Shown: positions 33,753-44,169, numbered from the stretch's first letter. The stretch is DNA of 64,000 nucleotides from Sphingomonas arenae (GCF_016924655.1 NZ_JAFFJU010000002.1:992001-1056000), one strand, 5' to 3'. Program-made: numbers and translations. Notes: generated by a model not told the origin, from the sequence alone.

Positions 33753-34820
33753 ATGCAGACCAATGTCGCTTTCGCCGAGCCCACCGTCCTCCCGGTCGAG
33801 GACCACGGCCCCGTTCCCAACCCATTGCCCAAGCTGCTGGCGGGCGAAGACCTGCCGTCGGATGACGCGCAGCACCTGTTCGAGCGCCTCGTGCTCGGCA
33901 AGCTGGAGCCGGCCGAGATCGCCGGCATGCTCATCGCGCTCCGCATGAAGGGGGAAACGGCGGAAGAAATGATCGGGGCCGCCCGGGCTCTCTCGGCCGC
34001 CGCCCTGCCGTTCGACCGTCCCGACTACCTCTACGCCGACTGCTGCGGGACGGGCGGCGACGGATCGGGCCTGATCAACGTCTCCACCGCCACCGCCTTC
34101 GTCGCCGCCGCCTGCGGGCTGCCGATCGCCAAGCACGGCAATCGCTCCGTCAGCAGCAAGTGCGGCTCGGCCGACGTGCTGGAGGCGCTGGGCGCCCGGA
34201 TCGAGCTCTCGCCCGCCGAAGCGCGCCGGACCCTCGACCAGACCGGCTTCTGCTTCCTGTTCGCGCCCGCCTATCACCCGGGAATGAAGCATGCCGGACT
34301 GGTCCGTCGCCAGCTCCAGGTGCGCACGGTCATGAACCTGCTCGGCCCCTGCATCAATCCGGCCCGTCCGCCCGTGCAACTGCTTGGAGTGGCGGACCCC
34401 AAGATGCTCCGCCGGATCGCCCAGACGCTGCAGGCCGTCGGCGTCCGCGAGGCGCTGGTCGTGCACGGCTCCGGCCTCGACGAGGTGGCCCTGCACGCCG
34501 AAACCCGTGCCATTCGTCTGTCGGACGGAGAATTGACGGAGTTGGAGATCACGCCCGAAGACGCAGGCCTCGAACGCGCCGCGCTGAAGGCCGTCACGGG
34601 CGGCGATGCCACCGAGAACGCCGAGCGTCTGCGCTCGCTGCTTGCGGGCGGCGGCTCGGTCGCGGAGCAGGATATCGTCATCCTCAACACCGCCGCCCTG
34701 CTGCTGACCGCGGGCAAGGCCGCCGACCTCCGCGATGGCGCTGCGCAGGCCCGTGACGCGCTTCTGGGCGGCCGCGCGGGTGCGGTGCTTTCCGCTTATG
34801 TGGAGGCCAGCCGTGGGTGA
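33753..34820 (+). CDS. trpD: Anthranilate phosphoribosyltransferase
   Basis: Transfers phosphoribosyl from PRPP to anthranilate, the second step of the tryptophan branch. The 355-residue protein carries CCGTGGDGSGLINVSTATAF (the PRPP-binding GTGGD loop), KHGNRSVSSKCGSADVLEALG, and FAPAYHPGMKHAGLVRRQL followed by GTRT-like VRTVMNLLGPCINPA. It is the first gene after the attenuator; trpE and trpG are not nearby and must be elsewhere. Its stop overlaps the GTG of the next gene. Confidence 0.97.
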   Translation: MQTNVAFAEPTVLPVEDHGPVPNPLPKLLAGEDLPSDDAQHLFERLVLGKLEPAEIAGMLIALRMKGETAEEMIGAARALSAAALPFDRPDYLYADCCGTGGDGSGLINVSTATAFVAAACGLPIAKHGNRSVSSKCGSADVLEALGARIELSPAEARRTLDQTGFCFLFAPAYHPGMKHAGLVRRQLQVRTVMNLLGPCINPARPPVQLLGVADPKMLRRIAQTLQAVGVREALVVHGSGLDEVALHAETRAIRLSDGELTELEITPEDAGLERAALKAVTGGDATENAERLRSLLAGGGSVAEQDIVILNTAALLLTAGKAADLRDGAAQARDALLGGRAGAVLSAYVEASRG

Positions 34821-36156
34821 CGTCCTCGCGGCCATCGTCCAGCGCAAGCGCGCCGACATCGGCCAGCGTCTCCGCGGCTTCGATGTCACCGGCGTTGAAC
34901 CGACCGGCCGAAGTCTTCGCGATGCTCTTTCACGCCCTGGCGCCCGCTTCATCATGGAAGTGAAGCGCGCCTCCCCGTCCGGTCACCAGGCCCGCCATCC
35001 GCTCGAGGCAGCCGTGCGCGCCTATGCCCCAGTCGCCGACGCGATCAGCGTGCTCACCGACGAGCCCTACTTCAACGGCTCGCTCGACGACCTCCGCTCT
35101 GTCCGCGCGGCGTTCGACGGACCGATCCTTGCCAAGGACTTCGTCGTCGACCCCCGCCAGGTCGCGGAGGCGCGGCTGCACGGGGCGGACGCGGTGCTCT
35201 GCATGCTGTCCGTCCTCGACGACACCGACGCTCGCGCCGTTCTGGCCGAGGCCGAGCGGCTCGGCATGGACCCAATCGTCGAGGTGCATGACGAGGCCGA
35301 GCTCGCCCGGGCGCTCGCGCTCGGCGCCGCGATCGTCGGCATCAACAACCGCGACCTCAAGACCCTCAAGACCGACCTCGCCGTCACCGAACGGCTGGCC
35401 GCCATGGTCCCCGAAAACGTCCTGCTGGTCAGCGAATCCGGCATTGCCGACCGCGCCGACGTGCAGCGGCTGGCTCCCGTAACGGACGCCTTCCTCGTCG
35501 GCTCTTCGCTGATGGCGTCGGACGACATCTCCGCCGCAGCCCGGGCGCTTGTCCATGGCCGGGTGAAGATCTGCGGCCTGACCCATGCCGACGATATCTG
35601 GCTCGCGGGACTCGCCGGCGCAACCCACGCCGGCCTGGTGTTCGTGCCGGACACCCCCAGAGCCGTCGCGCCCCGCCTCGCGGGCCCGCTGGTCGAGGCC
35701 ATCCACGCCGCCGGGATGAAGCCCGTCGGCGTGTTCCGCAACGCGCCCACGCCTTACGTGATCGCAGCCGCCAACGACCTCGGCCTCGCCGCGGTCCAGC
35801 TTCACGGCAAGGAGGACGCGACCACCATCGCCGCCATCAAGAAGGGCTTCGCAGGCGAGGTATGGACCGCCTCCGCGCCCGGCCACGATCGCGGCGGCGA
35901 CCGGCCGATCTTCGACAACGGCCCGGGCGGGACCGGCCAGGCTTTCGACTGGAGCCTCCTGGCGAACGAGCCCCGCCTTTCGGCCTCCTTCCTCGCCGGC
36001 GGCATCGGCCCCCATAACGCGCGCGCCGCGCAGGCCACCGGCGTCTACGGCATCGACGTCGGTTCCCGGCTGGAGGCCCGGCCCGGGCGAAAGGACCCGA
36101 TCATGGTGAAAGACCTGTTCGACGCCCTGCGCCCGCTCGACCGGAGGGCGGCATGA
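34813..36156 (+). CDS. trpCF: Bifunctional indole-3-glycerol-phosphate synthase / phosphoribosylanthranilate isomerase
   Basis: A 447-residue fusion of two barrel enzymes. Residues 1 to about 250 are TrpC ([48 protein letters not shown]). From about residue 253, [16 protein letters not shown] opens TrpF, which continues with [35 protein letters not shown] and [16 protein letters not shown]. Both active sites look complete. Fusion in this order is the enterobacterial arrangement; in alphaproteobacteria trpF is usually a separate gene next to trpB. The start is GTG 34813, overlapping the trpD stop by 8 bp. Confidence 0.96.
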   Translation: MGDVLAAIVQRKRADIGQRLRGFDVTGVEPTGRSLRDALSRPGARFIMEVKRASPSGHQARHPLEAAVRAYAPVADAISVLTDEPYFNGSLDDLRSVRAAFDGPILAKDFVVDPRQVAEARLHGADAVLCMLSVLDDTDARAVLAEAERLGMDPIVEVHDEAELARALALGAAIVGINNRDLKTLKTDLAVTERLAAMVPENVLLVSESGIADRADVQRLAPVTDAFLVGSSLMASDDISAAARALVHGRVKICGLTHADDIWLAGLAGATHAGLVFVPDTPRAVAPRLAGPLVEAIHAAGMKPVGVFRNAPTPYVIAAANDLGLAAVQLHGKEDATTIAAIKKGFAGEVWTASAPGHDRGGDRPIFDNGPGGTGQAFDWSLLANEPRLSASFLAGGIGPHNARAAQATGVYGIDVGSRLEARPGRKDPIMVKDLFDALRPLDRRAA

Positions 36157-37331
36157 AGCATGACGGACGGTTCGGCCGCTACGGCGGCTGCTACGTGCCA
36201 GAAATCCTGGTCCCCGCGCTGGAACAGCTCGAAGCCGCCTTCCTTGAGGCGGAGGCGGACCCCCGCTTCGCCGCCGAGCTCGAGCAGCTGCTGACCACCT
36301 ACGCCGGCCGGCCTACGCCGCTGACCCTCTGCCGCAACCTCGCTGCCGATACTCCTGCGCGCATCTACCTCAAGCGGGAGGACCTGCTCCACGGCGGCGC
36401 GCACAAGACCAACCAGGTGCTGGCGCAGGGCCTGCTCGCCAGGCGCATGGGCAAGCGCCGCGTCATCGCCGAAACCGGCGCGGGGCAGCACGGCGTCGCA
36501 ACCGCGCTCGCCGGGGCGCTGTTCGGCCTCGAGACCGAGATCTACATGGGCGCCGACGATGTCGCCCGGCAGCAGCTCAACGTCTTCCGCATGGAGCTGA
36601 TGGGCGCCAAGGTCATCCCGGTGACCGGCGGTGGTCGCACCCTGAAGGACGCGGTGAACGAGGCCCTGCGCGACTGGACCGCCAGCTTCCCCGAGACCCA
36701 CTACCTGCTCGGCACCGCCGCCGGGCCCCACCCTTTTCCAACCATGGTGCGCCAGTTCCAGCGGGTGATCGGCCGCGAAGCCCGTGCACAGGTGCTGGAA
36801 GTCGAAGGCCGCCTGCCCGACGCGGTGGTCGCCTGCGTCGGTGGCGGCTCGAACGCCATCGGCATGTTCGCCGACTTCATCCCCGACCAGTCGGTCGCGC
36901 TGATCGGCGTCGAAGCCGCTGGCAAGGGCCTGAACGGCCACGAGCATGGCGCGACCATCCTCAAGGGCTCGCACGGCATCCTCCACGGCACGGAGACCCT
37001 CGTCCTCCAGGACTCGGACGGCCAGGTCTCCGACAGCTGGTCGATCTCCGCCGGCCTCGACTATCCCGCTGTCGGCCCCGAGCACGCCCACCTCAAGGAC
37101 AGCGGCCGCGCCACTTATGTCGGGGTGGAGGACGACGACGCGCTCGCCGCCTTCCAGGCCCTCGCCCGCAGCGAAGGCATCATCCCCGCCTTCGAGAGCG
37201 CCCACGCCATCGCCCACGCGCTGAATCTCGCCAGGCAGGCCACGGAGGAGACGATCATCGTCGTCAATCTGTCGGGCCGCGGGGACAAGGACATGGCCCA
37301 AGCCGTGAAGCTGCTGAAGGACGCCGCATGA
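36153..37331 (+). CDS. trpB: Tryptophan synthase beta chain
   Basis: PLP enzyme joining indole and serine. The 392-residue protein begins [16 protein letters not shown]. The PLP lysine is in [15 protein letters not shown], the beta-elimination glutamate region in [13 protein letters not shown], the phosphate loop in [12 protein letters not shown], and HATTL-like [14 protein letters not shown] follows. Start and stop both overlap neighbours by 4 bp, consistent with tight trpC-B-A coupling. Confidence 0.98.
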   Translation: MKHDGRFGRYGGCYVPEILVPALEQLEAAFLEAEADPRFAAELEQLLTTYAGRPTPLTLCRNLAADTPARIYLKREDLLHGGAHKTNQVLAQGLLARRMGKRRVIAETGAGQHGVATALAGALFGLETEIYMGADDVARQQLNVFRMELMGAKVIPVTGGGRTLKDAVNEALRDWTASFPETHYLLGTAAGPHPFPTMVRQFQRVIGREARAQVLEVEGRLPDAVVACVGGGSNAIGMFADFIPDQSVALIGVEAAGKGLNGHEHGATILKGSHGILHGTETLVLQDSDGQVSDSWSISAGLDYPAVGPEHAHLKDSGRATYVGVEDDDALAAFQALARSEGIIPAFESAHAIAHALNLARQATEETIIVVNLSGRGDKDMAQAVKLLKDAA

Positions 37332-38146
37332 GCCGCTACGAACAGATGTTCCAGCGGTTGAAGCAGCGGAACGAAGGCGCGTTCGGCGCCTTCCTGATGC
37401 TCGGCGATCCCGACGTAGAAACCAGCGCCAGGCTGCTCGACACCGTCGTGGAAGCGGGCGCCGACATGATCGAGGTCGGCATCCCCTTCTCGGACCCGGT
37501 CGCGGACGGACCCGTCATCCAGGCCGCCGCCGATCGCGCGCTCAGCTCCGGGGTGCGGGTGGACGACTGCTTTGGCCTGATTGCCGGACTGCGCCGCAAC
37601 CATCCGGCCGTCCCGATCGGCATCCTGACCTACGCCAACCTTCTCGCCGCACGTGGGCGCGACAAGTTTATGGCCGATGCGGCCGCCGCAGGCGCGGACT
37701 CGATCCTCGTTGCCGACGTGCCCAGCATAGAAGCCGAGCCCTATGCCGCCACAGCGAGGACAGCGGGCCTCGACCTCGTCATGATTGCCGCGCCCAACAC
37801 GCCCGAGCCGGTCATCCGGCGCATCGCGGCCCTGTCGTCGGGCTACACCTATTGCGTCGCCCGCGCGGGCGTCACCGGCACCCGCGACGCGCTCTCACTC
37901 GACCACGACCGACTATTTGCCCTCATCCGGGATGCCGGCGCGCCGCCCCCCGTCCTCGGCTTCGGCATCTCGACGCCGGAACAGGTCGCGCAAGGCCTGG
38001 CCTCCGGAGCGGCCGGAGTAATCGCCGGCTCCGCGCTGGTGAAGCTCGGGCTGGACGCCGGGGCGCTTCGCGATCTTGTCTCCGCCATGAAGCGCGCTAC
38101 TGCCCTTCCCGTCGAACAAAGGGAGCAGCATGGCCATTTCGCTTGA
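37328..38146 (+). CDS. trpA: Tryptophan synthase alpha chain
   Basis: Cleaves indole-3-glycerol phosphate to indole, which is channelled to TrpB. The 272-residue barrel has [17 protein letters not shown], the catalytic Glu in [20 protein letters not shown], the catalytic Asp in SILVADVP, and the phosphate-binding [10 protein letters not shown] and [10 protein letters not shown]. Its last 17 bases overlap the start of the SDR gene, so the operon continues past the trp genes. Confidence 0.98.
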   Translation: MSRYEQMFQRLKQRNEGAFGAFLMLGDPDVETSARLLDTVVEAGADMIEVGIPFSDPVADGPVIQAAADRALSSGVRVDDCFGLIAGLRRNHPAVPIGILTYANLLAARGRDKFMADAAAAGADSILVADVPSIEAEPYAATARTAGLDLVMIAAPNTPEPVIRRIAALSSGYTYCVARAGVTGTRDALSLDHDRLFALIRDAGAPPPVLGFGISTPEQVAQGLASGAAGVIAGSALVKLGLDAGALRDLVSAMKRATALPVEQREQHGHFA

Positions 38147-39014
38147 GGGCAGGACCGCGATCGTCACCGGGGCGGGTGGAGGCCTGGGCCGAACCCACGC
38201 ACTCTTGCTGGCTCGCGCCGGCGCTCGCGTCATCGTCAACGATATCCCGCAGAACCTCTCCGCTGCGGAAGCGGTGGTGGAGGAAATCCGCTCCACGGGC
38301 GGACAGGCCGAAGCGGCGGGAGCCTCGGTGACCGACGAAGCCGCAGTCGCGGAGATGGTCGCCCAGGCCGGCCCGGTCGACATTCTCGTCAACAATGCCG
38401 GCATCCTGCGCGACAAGAGCTTCGCCAAGATGGACCTCGCCGACTTCCGGCTGGTGGTCGACGTCCACCTGATGGGCAGCGTCATCTGCACCAAGGCGGT
38501 GTGGGACGGCATGCGCGAGCGCAACTATGGCCGCATCGTCATGACCACCTCGTCCAGCGGACTGTACGGCAATTTCGGCCAGTCCAATTACGGCGCGGCC
38601 AAGATGGCGCTCGTCGGCCTGATGCAGACGCTCAGCCTTGAAGGCGCCAAGTTCGACATCAAGGTCAACTGCCTCGCCCCCACCGCACGCACGGCGATGA
38701 CGGAGGGGCTTCTGCCTCCGCAGGCGCTGGAACTGCTCAAGCCCGAGTACGTCAGCCCGGCCCTGCTTGCGCTGGTGACCGAGGACGCGCCCAACCGGAC
38801 GATCCTGTGCGCTGGCGCTCAAGGCGTCGAGCAGGCGCAGGTCACCCTCACCCGGGGCATCTCCATCAAGGACATGGACGACCTCGACGCCGGTCAGGCG
38901 ATCCTCGACCAGCTGCCAAAGATCGGAGACATCGCCACGGCCACTGTTCCCGCCTCCGGGCTGGAGCAGGGCCAGATGGAACTCGGCAAGGCGATGGGAG
39001 CCATTCAGGCCTGA
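38130..39014 (+). CDS. SDR oxidoreductase, MFE-2 hydroxyacyl-CoA dehydrogenase-like
   Basis: A 294-residue short-chain dehydrogenase. The cofactor loop is VTGAGGGLGRTHALLLA (TGxxxGxG), followed by NNAG in ILVNNAGILRDKSFAKM, the catalytic Ser in MTTSSSGLYGNFGQ, and the Y-x3-K in NYGAAKMAL. GRTHAL and ILRDKSF are hallmarks of the (3R)-hydroxyacyl-CoA dehydrogenase part of peroxisomal multifunctional enzyme 2. The C-terminal 60 residues go beyond the SDR core. Why it sits between trpA and the DAHP synthase is unclear; it overlaps trpA by 17 bp. Confidence 0.87.
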   Translation: MAISLEGRTAIVTGAGGGLGRTHALLLARAGARVIVNDIPQNLSAAEAVVEEIRSTGGQAEAAGASVTDEAAVAEMVAQAGPVDILVNNAGILRDKSFAKMDLADFRLVVDVHLMGSVICTKAVWDGMRERNYGRIVMTTSSSGLYGNFGQSNYGAAKMALVGLMQTLSLEGAKFDIKVNCLAPTARTAMTEGLLPPQALELLKPEYVSPALLALVTEDAPNRTILCAGAQGVEQAQVTLTRGISIKDMDDLDAGQAILDQLPKIGDIATATVPASGLEQGQMELGKAMGAIQA

Positions 39015-39016
39015 CC

Positions 39017-40201
39017 ATGAGCAGCGTGGACTGGCATCCGGGAAGCTGGCGCGACAAGCCTGCCGCGCAGCTGCCGCTCTATGCCGATCCGGACGCCCTG
39101 CTCGCGGCCGAGCGCTCGCTGTCGCAGGCTGCGCCCATCGCGCCGATCGGCGAAAGCGAGGAGCTCAAGCGACAGCTTGCCGAGGCGGCTGTGGGTCGCG
39201 CCTTCCTGCTGCAGGGCGGCGATTGCGCCGAGACCTTCGACGGCCCCAGCCTCGACCGCGTCCAGTCCCTTGCCGACCTGTTCGCGCACTTGGCCTTCAC
39301 CCTGTCGGCCGCCACGACCACTCCAGTCGTGCGCGTCGCCCGGATCGCAGGCCAGGCTGCCAAGCCCCGCGGCATCAGCACCGAGCAGCGCGGCGACCAG
39401 AGCGCTCCCGTCTATCGCGGCGACCTCGTCAACGGCTACGCCTTCGACCCCGCCAGCCGTCGCGCCGACCCTGCGCGCATGCTTCAAGGCCACGCCCATG
39501 CGCTGGCGACCAAGGCGCTGATCGACCGGCTCCCCTCGCCGCTGTTCACCAGCCACGAAGCTCTGCTGCTGCCGTACGAGGAGCCGCTGGTCCGCCGCGA
39601 CGCGGCCGGCGGTCGGCACTGGTCGGTCTCCGGCCACTTCCTCTGGGTGGGCGACCGCACCCGTCAGCCGGGCGGAGCGCATGTCGAGTTCCTGCGCGGC
39701 ATCGCTAATCCGATCGGGATCAAGTGCGGTCCGACGCTGACCGCGCAAGAACTGCTCGCTCTCTGCGACCTCCTCGACCCGGACCGCGAGCCCGGCCGCC
39801 TGACGCTGATCGTTCGTCTCGGCGCTAACCAGATCGACGCGGTCCTCCCCGGCTGGATGCGGACCCTGAAGGCAGCCGACCGCCAGCCGCTCTGGGTCTG
39901 CGATCCCATGCACGGCAACACGGAACGGGGCGGCCCCCGCAAGCTTCGCCGCTATGACGTCATGCTCGCGGAGGTCCGCCGCTTCTTGGCGATCGCCTCT
40001 GCCGAGGGCATCTGGCCCGGCGGACTCCACCTCGAGATGACTCCCGAGCCCGTTACCGAATGCCTCGGCGGCTCTGGTCCGGCGCACCCCGACGACCTCA
40101 GCGACTGGCGAAGCGCCTGCGACCCGCGTCTCAACGGCGACCAGGCGCTTGACTTCGCGGCCGACGTGGCCCGGCTCGCGGCTCAGGCAGTGGCAGCCTG
40201 A
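39017..40201 (+). CDS. Class II 3-deoxy-7-phosphoheptulonate synthase (DAHP synthase)
   Basis: First enzyme of the shikimate pathway (PEP plus erythrose 4-phosphate). The 394-residue protein is of the plant-like class II type: FLLQGGDCAETFDG, KPRGISTEQRGDQ-like segment, FTSHEALLLPYEE, GIANPIGIKCGPT, IVRLGANQID, WVCDPMHGNT and GGLHLEMTPEPVTECLGG. The family usually has about 450 residues, so this is on the short side, mainly at the N-terminus. ATG 39017 directly follows the SDR stop. The gene feeds aroA and aroC downstream. Confidence 0.95.
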   Translation: MSSVDWHPGSWRDKPAAQLPLYADPDALLAAERSLSQAAPIAPIGESEELKRQLAEAAVGRAFLLQGGDCAETFDGPSLDRVQSLADLFAHLAFTLSAATTTPVVRVARIAGQAAKPRGISTEQRGDQSAPVYRGDLVNGYAFDPASRRADPARMLQGHAHALATKALIDRLPSPLFTSHEALLLPYEEPLVRRDAAGGRHWSVSGHFLWVGDRTRQPGGAHVEFLRGIANPIGIKCGPTLTAQELLALCDLLDPDREPGRLTLIVRLGANQIDAVLPGWMRTLKAADRQPLWVCDPMHGNTERGGPRKLRRYDVMLAEVRRFLAIASAEGIWPGGLHLEMTPEPVTECLGGSGPAHPDDLSDWRSACDPRLNGDQALDFAADVARLAAQAVAA

Positions 40202-41484
40202 AACTGCGCGCCACCCCCGGCGGTCCGATCACCGGCCGCTTCGCCGTCCCCGGCGACAAGTCCGTCTCACACCGGGCGCTGATCCTCGGTGGCCTGGCCG
40301 AGGGTGAGACCGTCATCTCCGGCCTGCTCGAAAGCGAGGACGTGCTCGCCACCGCCGCCGCGGTCCGCGCCTTCGGTCCGCGCGTGGAGCGGTTCGGCCC
40401 GGGCCGATGGCGGGTCATCGGCGCTCCGTGGCGCTCTCCGCAAGCGCCGATCGACTGCGGCAACAGCGGCACGTCCGCCCGCCTCCTGATGGGCGCGGCC
40501 GCCGCCCACGACCTCACCGCCACCTTCACAGGCGACGCCTCGCTGAGCCGCCGCCCGATGCATCGCGTCCGCGCTCCGCTCGAGGCCATGGGCGTCCGCT
40601 TCGAAGGCGGCGACACCCTGCCGCTCACCCTGCACGGCCCTGTCGCCACCGGCATCAACCATGTGAACACGCCCGCCTCCGCGCAGGTGAAGTCCGCCGT
40701 CCTCCTCGCGGGCCTCGGCACCGACCAGCCCGTCACCGTCGCCGAGCCGATCCCCAGCCGCGACCATACCGAAATCATGCTCCGCCACTTCGGCGCGGAG
40801 GTGGAGAGCGACGGCCGACTGACCCGCCTCGCCGCGCGCCGCACCCTCACCGCGCAGCTTGTGGTGGTCCCCGGCGACCCGTCCTCCGCCGCTTTCGCCT
40901 GGGCGGCTGCGGCCATCGTCCCCGGCTCCGAAGTGACCACCGAAGGCGTGCTCCTCAACCCCTTGCGCTCCGGCTTCATCATGGCGCTGCAGCGCCTGGG
41001 CGCCGACGTCCGCCTCGACAATGTCCGCGGTGCGCAGGGCGAAACGATCGGCGACGTCCGGGTCCGCTACGGCCCGGTCTTCGGAGCCGAGTTCACGGCC
41101 GAGGAAATCCCCTCCATGATCGACGAGATTCCGATCCTGGCCGCAGTCGCCGCTTTCGCGCGCGGCGAAACTCGCATCGAGGGCCTCGACGAACTGCGGC
41201 ACAAGGAAAGCGACCGTCTCGCCCTCATGGCGGAAGGCCTGACCGCCTGCGGAGTCGACGCTCGAGCGGAGGGCGACGCCCTCGTGATCCATGGCCGCGC
41301 GGTGAGCGGCGGCGCCACGGTGGAAACCCAGGGCGACCACCGCATCGCCATGGCGCACCTCATCCTCGGCCTCGCCGCCCAGCAGCCGGTGGAGGTCGAA
41401 GAGGCGGAGATGATCGCCACCAGCTTTCCTACCTTCCGCGAGGCCATGCGACGCATTGGTGCCGGGATCGAGGAGGTCGCATGA
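40198..41484 (+). CDS. aroA: 3-phosphoshikimate 1-carboxyvinyltransferase (EPSP synthase), probable CTG start
   Basis: Adds enolpyruvyl from PEP to shikimate 3-phosphate. The frame contains [16 protein letters not shown] (substrate-binding Lys/Ser/Arg), [37 protein letters not shown], the catalytic Asp-Glu in [10 protein letters not shown], and ELRHKESDR. The first ATG/GTG/TTG codon (GTG 40342) would delete the PGDKSVSHR motif. Upstream to the in-frame stop at 40150 only CTG codons could serve; CTG 40198 overlaps the preceding stop (CTGA) and gives 428 residues, normal for AroA. Function is firm; the start is inferred. Confidence 0.95.
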   Translation: MKLRATPGGPITGRFAVPGDKSVSHRALILGGLAEGETVISGLLESEDVLATAAAVRAFGPRVERFGPGRWRVIGAPWRSPQAPIDCGNSGTSARLLMGAAAAHDLTATFTGDASLSRRPMHRVRAPLEAMGVRFEGGDTLPLTLHGPVATGINHVNTPASAQVKSAVLLAGLGTDQPVTVAEPIPSRDHTEIMLRHFGAEVESDGRLTRLAARRTLTAQLVVVPGDPSSAAFAWAAAAIVPGSEVTTEGVLLNPLRSGFIMALQRLGADVRLDNVRGAQGETIGDVRVRYGPVFGAEFTAEEIPSMIDEIPILAAVAAFARGETRIEGLDELRHKESDRLALMAEGLTACGVDARAEGDALVIHGRAVSGGATVETQGDHRIAMAHLILGLAAQQPVEVEEAEMIATSFPTFREAMRRIGAGIEEVA

Positions 41485-42392
41485 GCTGGAACAGCTTCGG
41501 CCGAGTGCTGCGCTTCACCACCTGGGGCGAGAGCCACGGTCCCGCCATCGGCGCGGTGGTCGACGGCTGCCCGCCCGGCCTGCCCATCGACGAACCCTCC
41601 ATCCAGCGCTGGCTCGACCAGCGCCGCCCGGGCACCTCGCGCAACGTCTCCCCCCGGCAGGAGCCCGACCGCGTCCGCATTCTCTCCGGAACGTATGAGG
41701 GCCGCACCACCGGCACGCCGATCAGCCTCCTGATCGAAAACGTCGACGCCCGCTCCAAGGATTATGCCGGCCTCCCGCCACGCCCCGGCCACGCCGACGC
41801 CGCCTACGAGTTCAAGTACGGCCTGCGCGACCCCCGCGGAGGTGGGCGCGCCTCCGCCCGCGAAACCGCCGCGCGCGTCGCCGCCGGCGCCGTGGCCCGG
41901 CTCGTCATTCCGGAAGTGACGATCGAAGCCCGGGTCGCCGAAATCGGCGGTGAGCCCGATCCCCAGCGCTGGGACGACCTCCTCGACACCGCTCGCTCCA
42001 ACAGCGACAGCCTCGGCGCGATCATCGAATGCGTCGCCACCGGCGTCCCTGCCGGCTGGGGCGCGCCGGTCTATGCCAAGCTCGACGCCGACCTCGCGGC
42101 CGCCGCCATGGGCATCAACGCGGTCAAGGCCGTGGAGATCGGCGAGGGCTTCGCCGCAGGGCGCGCGCACGGCCGCGAGAGCCTCGAGGCCATGAAATCC
42201 AGCGGCATCGACGGCGGCATCTCCACCGGCCAGCCGATCCGCCTCCGCGTCGCCTTCAAGCCGACGTCCAGCATCGGCATCGGCGGCCGGCACGACCCCT
42301 GCGTCGGCATCCGCGGCGCGCCCGTGGTCGAAGCGATGGTCGCGCTGGTGCTCGCCGACCACAAGCTGCTGCACCGCGCCCAGTGCGGGTGA
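41481..42392 (+). CDS. aroC: Chorismate synthase, unusually short
   Basis: FMN-dependent anti-1,4-elimination of EPSP to chorismate. The 303-residue protein opens [19 protein letters not shown] and has [82 protein letters not shown] and [18 protein letters not shown]. Typical members have about 350-360 residues; here loops after VAEIGGE, after [10 protein letters not shown] and after PTSSI appear shortened. All signature segments survive, so I expect activity. It ends the superoperon, 10 bp before a palindromic repeat. Confidence 0.95.
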   Translation: MSWNSFGRVLRFTTWGESHGPAIGAVVDGCPPGLPIDEPSIQRWLDQRRPGTSRNVSPRQEPDRVRILSGTYEGRTTGTPISLLIENVDARSKDYAGLPPRPGHADAAYEFKYGLRDPRGGGRASARETAARVAAGAVARLVIPEVTIEARVAEIGGEPDPQRWDDLLDTARSNSDSLGAIIECVATGVPAGWGAPVYAKLDADLAAAAMGINAVKAVEIGEGFAAGRAHGRESLEAMKSSGIDGGISTGQPIRLRVAFKPTSSIGIGGRHDPCVGIRGAPVVEAMVALVLADHKLLHRAQCG

Positions 42393-42401
42393 CGCCCTTA
42401 T

Positions 42402-42493
42402 CGTCATCCCCGCGGAGGCGGGGATCCATCTCCCAAACTCGACTCCCTGGCCGATCTTCCCGGAGATGGACTCCCGCCTACGCGGGAGTGACG
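42402..42493. repeat. Palindromic intergenic repeat, family A copy 1
   Basis: The left arm contains CATCCCCGCGGAGGCGGGGA followed by TCCATCTCC; the right arm contains GGAGATGGA followed by CTCCCGCCTACGCGGGAGTG. Together they form a long imperfect stem with a roughly 25-nt centre. It lies between aroC and the leftward PaaD-like gene. Copy 2 is at 44170-44258. Confidence 0.85.
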
Positions 42494-42497
42494 AACC

Positions 42498-42929
42498 CTA
42501 ATGACACTTGAACCGGTCGAACGGCTCGAGACACTCACGGCAGCGAAACTGGCTCTTGCACGGCGTCGAGCCGAACCGGCTGACCTCCTCGACCTCAGCG
42601 GACCCGCATTGCGGGCACAGCACCTCACCGGACGGCTCCGGCGGAGCAATCCCGTAGCGCCGCAGCTTCTCGCGTCCCTCCGCCGTGATCCACTCGGTCG
42701 TCCAGGGCGGCGCGATCGCGGTATCGATCCGGACCGACCGGTACCCCGCCGCATCGAGCGCCTCGCGGATGCTCTTCTCGATGGCCAGGGTCGCCGGACA
42801 GCCGCTGTAAGTGGGCGTGATCACCACCCGCCCGTCCTCGACCGAGCGGACGATGCCCAGTTCCACCACGGAGACCGCGGGGATCTCCGGGTCCGGGACG
42901 GTGGCGAGGACGTCCCAGAGCGCCTGCAT
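42498..42929 (-). CDS. PaaD-like protein (phenylacetyl-CoA epoxidase maturation type)
   Basis: A 143-residue protein with an N-terminal DUF59/MIP18-like domain (DVLATVPDPEIPAVSVVELG, ITPTYSGCPAT) and a C-terminal Cys-rich tail CPQCGSAEVEEVSRFGSTPC and then FRCRECLEPFDRFKCH. This is the layout of PaaD, thought to assist iron-sulfur or di-iron maturation of the PaaABCE epoxidase. No paaABCE genes are in view. ATG 42929 shares a base with the stop of the thiolase upstream (TGATG), so the two are coupled. Confidence 0.9.
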   Translation of the reverse strand: MQALWDVLATVPDPEIPAVSVVELGIVRSVEDGRVVITPTYSGCPATLAIEKSIREALDAAGYRSVRIDTAIAPPWTTEWITAEGREKLRRYGIAPPEPSGEVLCPQCGSAEVEEVSRFGSTPCKSQFRCRECLEPFDRFKCH

Positions 42930-44137
42930 CAGACCTTCTCGATTACCATGGCAATGCCCTGGCCGACGCCGATGCACATGGTGCAGAGCGCATAACGCCC
43001 ATCCCCGCGCTGCAGCTCCTCGGTCGCGGTCAGCGCCAGCCGGGCACCCGACATGCCGAGCGGATGCCCCAGCGCGATCGCCCCGCCATTGGGGTTCACC
43101 CGAGCGTCGTCGTCCGCCAGCCCCAGCTGACGCAGCACCGCCAGTCCCTGCGCCGCGAAGGCCTCGTTCAGTTCGATGACGCCCAGGTCGTCGAGGGCCA
43201 GCCCCAGCCGCTTCAGCAGCTTGGTCGAAGCCGGCGCCGGTCCGATCCCCATGATCCGAGGCGGCACGCCCGCGACCGCCCCGCCGAGAATCCGTGCCCG
43301 CGGCGTCAGGCCGTTGCGCTTCGCCGCCTCTTCCGAGGCGATGACCAGCGCCGCCGCTCCGTCATTGACGCCCGACGCATTGCCCGCCGTCACCGTGCCC
43401 TCCTTGCGCACGATCGGCTTCAGGGCTGCCAGCTTGTCGAGCCCGGTCAGCCGCGGGTGCTCGTCACGCTCCACCCGCACCGGCTCACCCTTGCGGCTCG
43501 GGATCTCCACCGCGACGATCTCGGCAGCCAGCCGCCCGCTGGCCTGCGCCGCCGCCGTCTTCTGCTGGCTGCGCAGGGCGAACGCATCCTGGTCCTCGCG
43601 CGTGATCTGATACTCCTCCGCGACATTCTCGGCCGTGCTCGGCATGGTGTCGTCGCCGTACGCATCCTTCATCTTCGGATTGACGAAGCGCCAGCCGATC
43701 GTCGTGTCGTAGACCTCCGCCCGCCGGTCGAAGGCGCTCTCCGCCTTGGGCATGACGAACGGCGCGCGGCTCATGCTCTCCGAACCGCCCGCGATGATGA
43801 GGTCGCTTTCCCCGCCCCGGATCGCCCGCGCCGCCATCGCGACCGCGTCCAGGCCGGAGCCGCATAGCCGATTGAGCGTCACGCCCCCGCTCGAGTCCGG
43901 CAGGCCCGCAAGCAGCCCCGCCATCCGCGCCAGGTTGCGGTTGTCCTCGCCCGCCTGGTTGGCGCAGCCGAGGATCACGTCATCGAGCTCGCTCCAGTCC
44001 ACTTGCGGGTTGCGCTCCACCAGCGCCCGGATCGGAATGGCGGCAAGGTCGTCCGCGCGCACGCTCGACAAGGCTCCGCCGTAGCGGCCGATGGGGGTGC
44101 GGATAGCGTCGCAGATAAAGGCTTCGGTCACTTGCAT
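42929..44137 (-). CDS. 3-oxoadipyl-CoA / 3-oxo-5,6-dehydrosuberyl-CoA thiolase
   Basis: A 402-residue thiolase. The acyl-binding Cys is in [51 protein letters not shown] (catalytic His) and [14 protein letters not shown] (second Cys) complete the site. The opening [28 protein letters not shown] is typical of PcaF/PaaJ thiolases that end the beta-ketoadipate or phenylacetate route. Its coupling with the PaaD-like gene favours the phenylacetate assignment. The exact substrate is inferred. Confidence 0.92.
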   Translation of the reverse strand: MQVTEAFICDAIRTPIGRYGGALSSVRADDLAAIPIRALVERNPQVDWSELDDVILGCANQAGEDNRNLARMAGLLAGLPDSSGGVTLNRLCGSGLDAVAMAARAIRGGESDLIIAGGSESMSRAPFVMPKAESAFDRRAEVYDTTIGWRFVNPKMKDAYGDDTMPSTAENVAEEYQITREDQDAFALRSQQKTAAAQASGRLAAEIVAVEIPSRKGEPVRVERDEHPRLTGLDKLAALKPIVRKEGTVTAGNASGVNDGAAALVIASEEAAKRNGLTPRARILGGAVAGVPPRIMGIGPAPASTKLLKRLGLALDDLGVIELNEAFAAQGLAVLRQLGLADDDARVNPNGGAIALGHPLGMSGARLALTATEELQRGDGRYALCTMCIGVGQGIAMVIEKV

Positions 44138-44169
44138 TCCTCGTCTCGTCGCGCCTCACGACCCCGTGT

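Noticed and set aside
34735-34812. Extended N-terminus of the TrpC-TrpF fusion within trpD
   Set aside because: The extension has no TrpC homology; GTG 34813 matches the family start and overlaps the trpD stop.
40342-41484. aroA starting at GTG 40342
   Set aside because: This start removes the conserved PGDKSVSHR segment needed for substrate binding, so a longer protein with a non-standard start is more likely.
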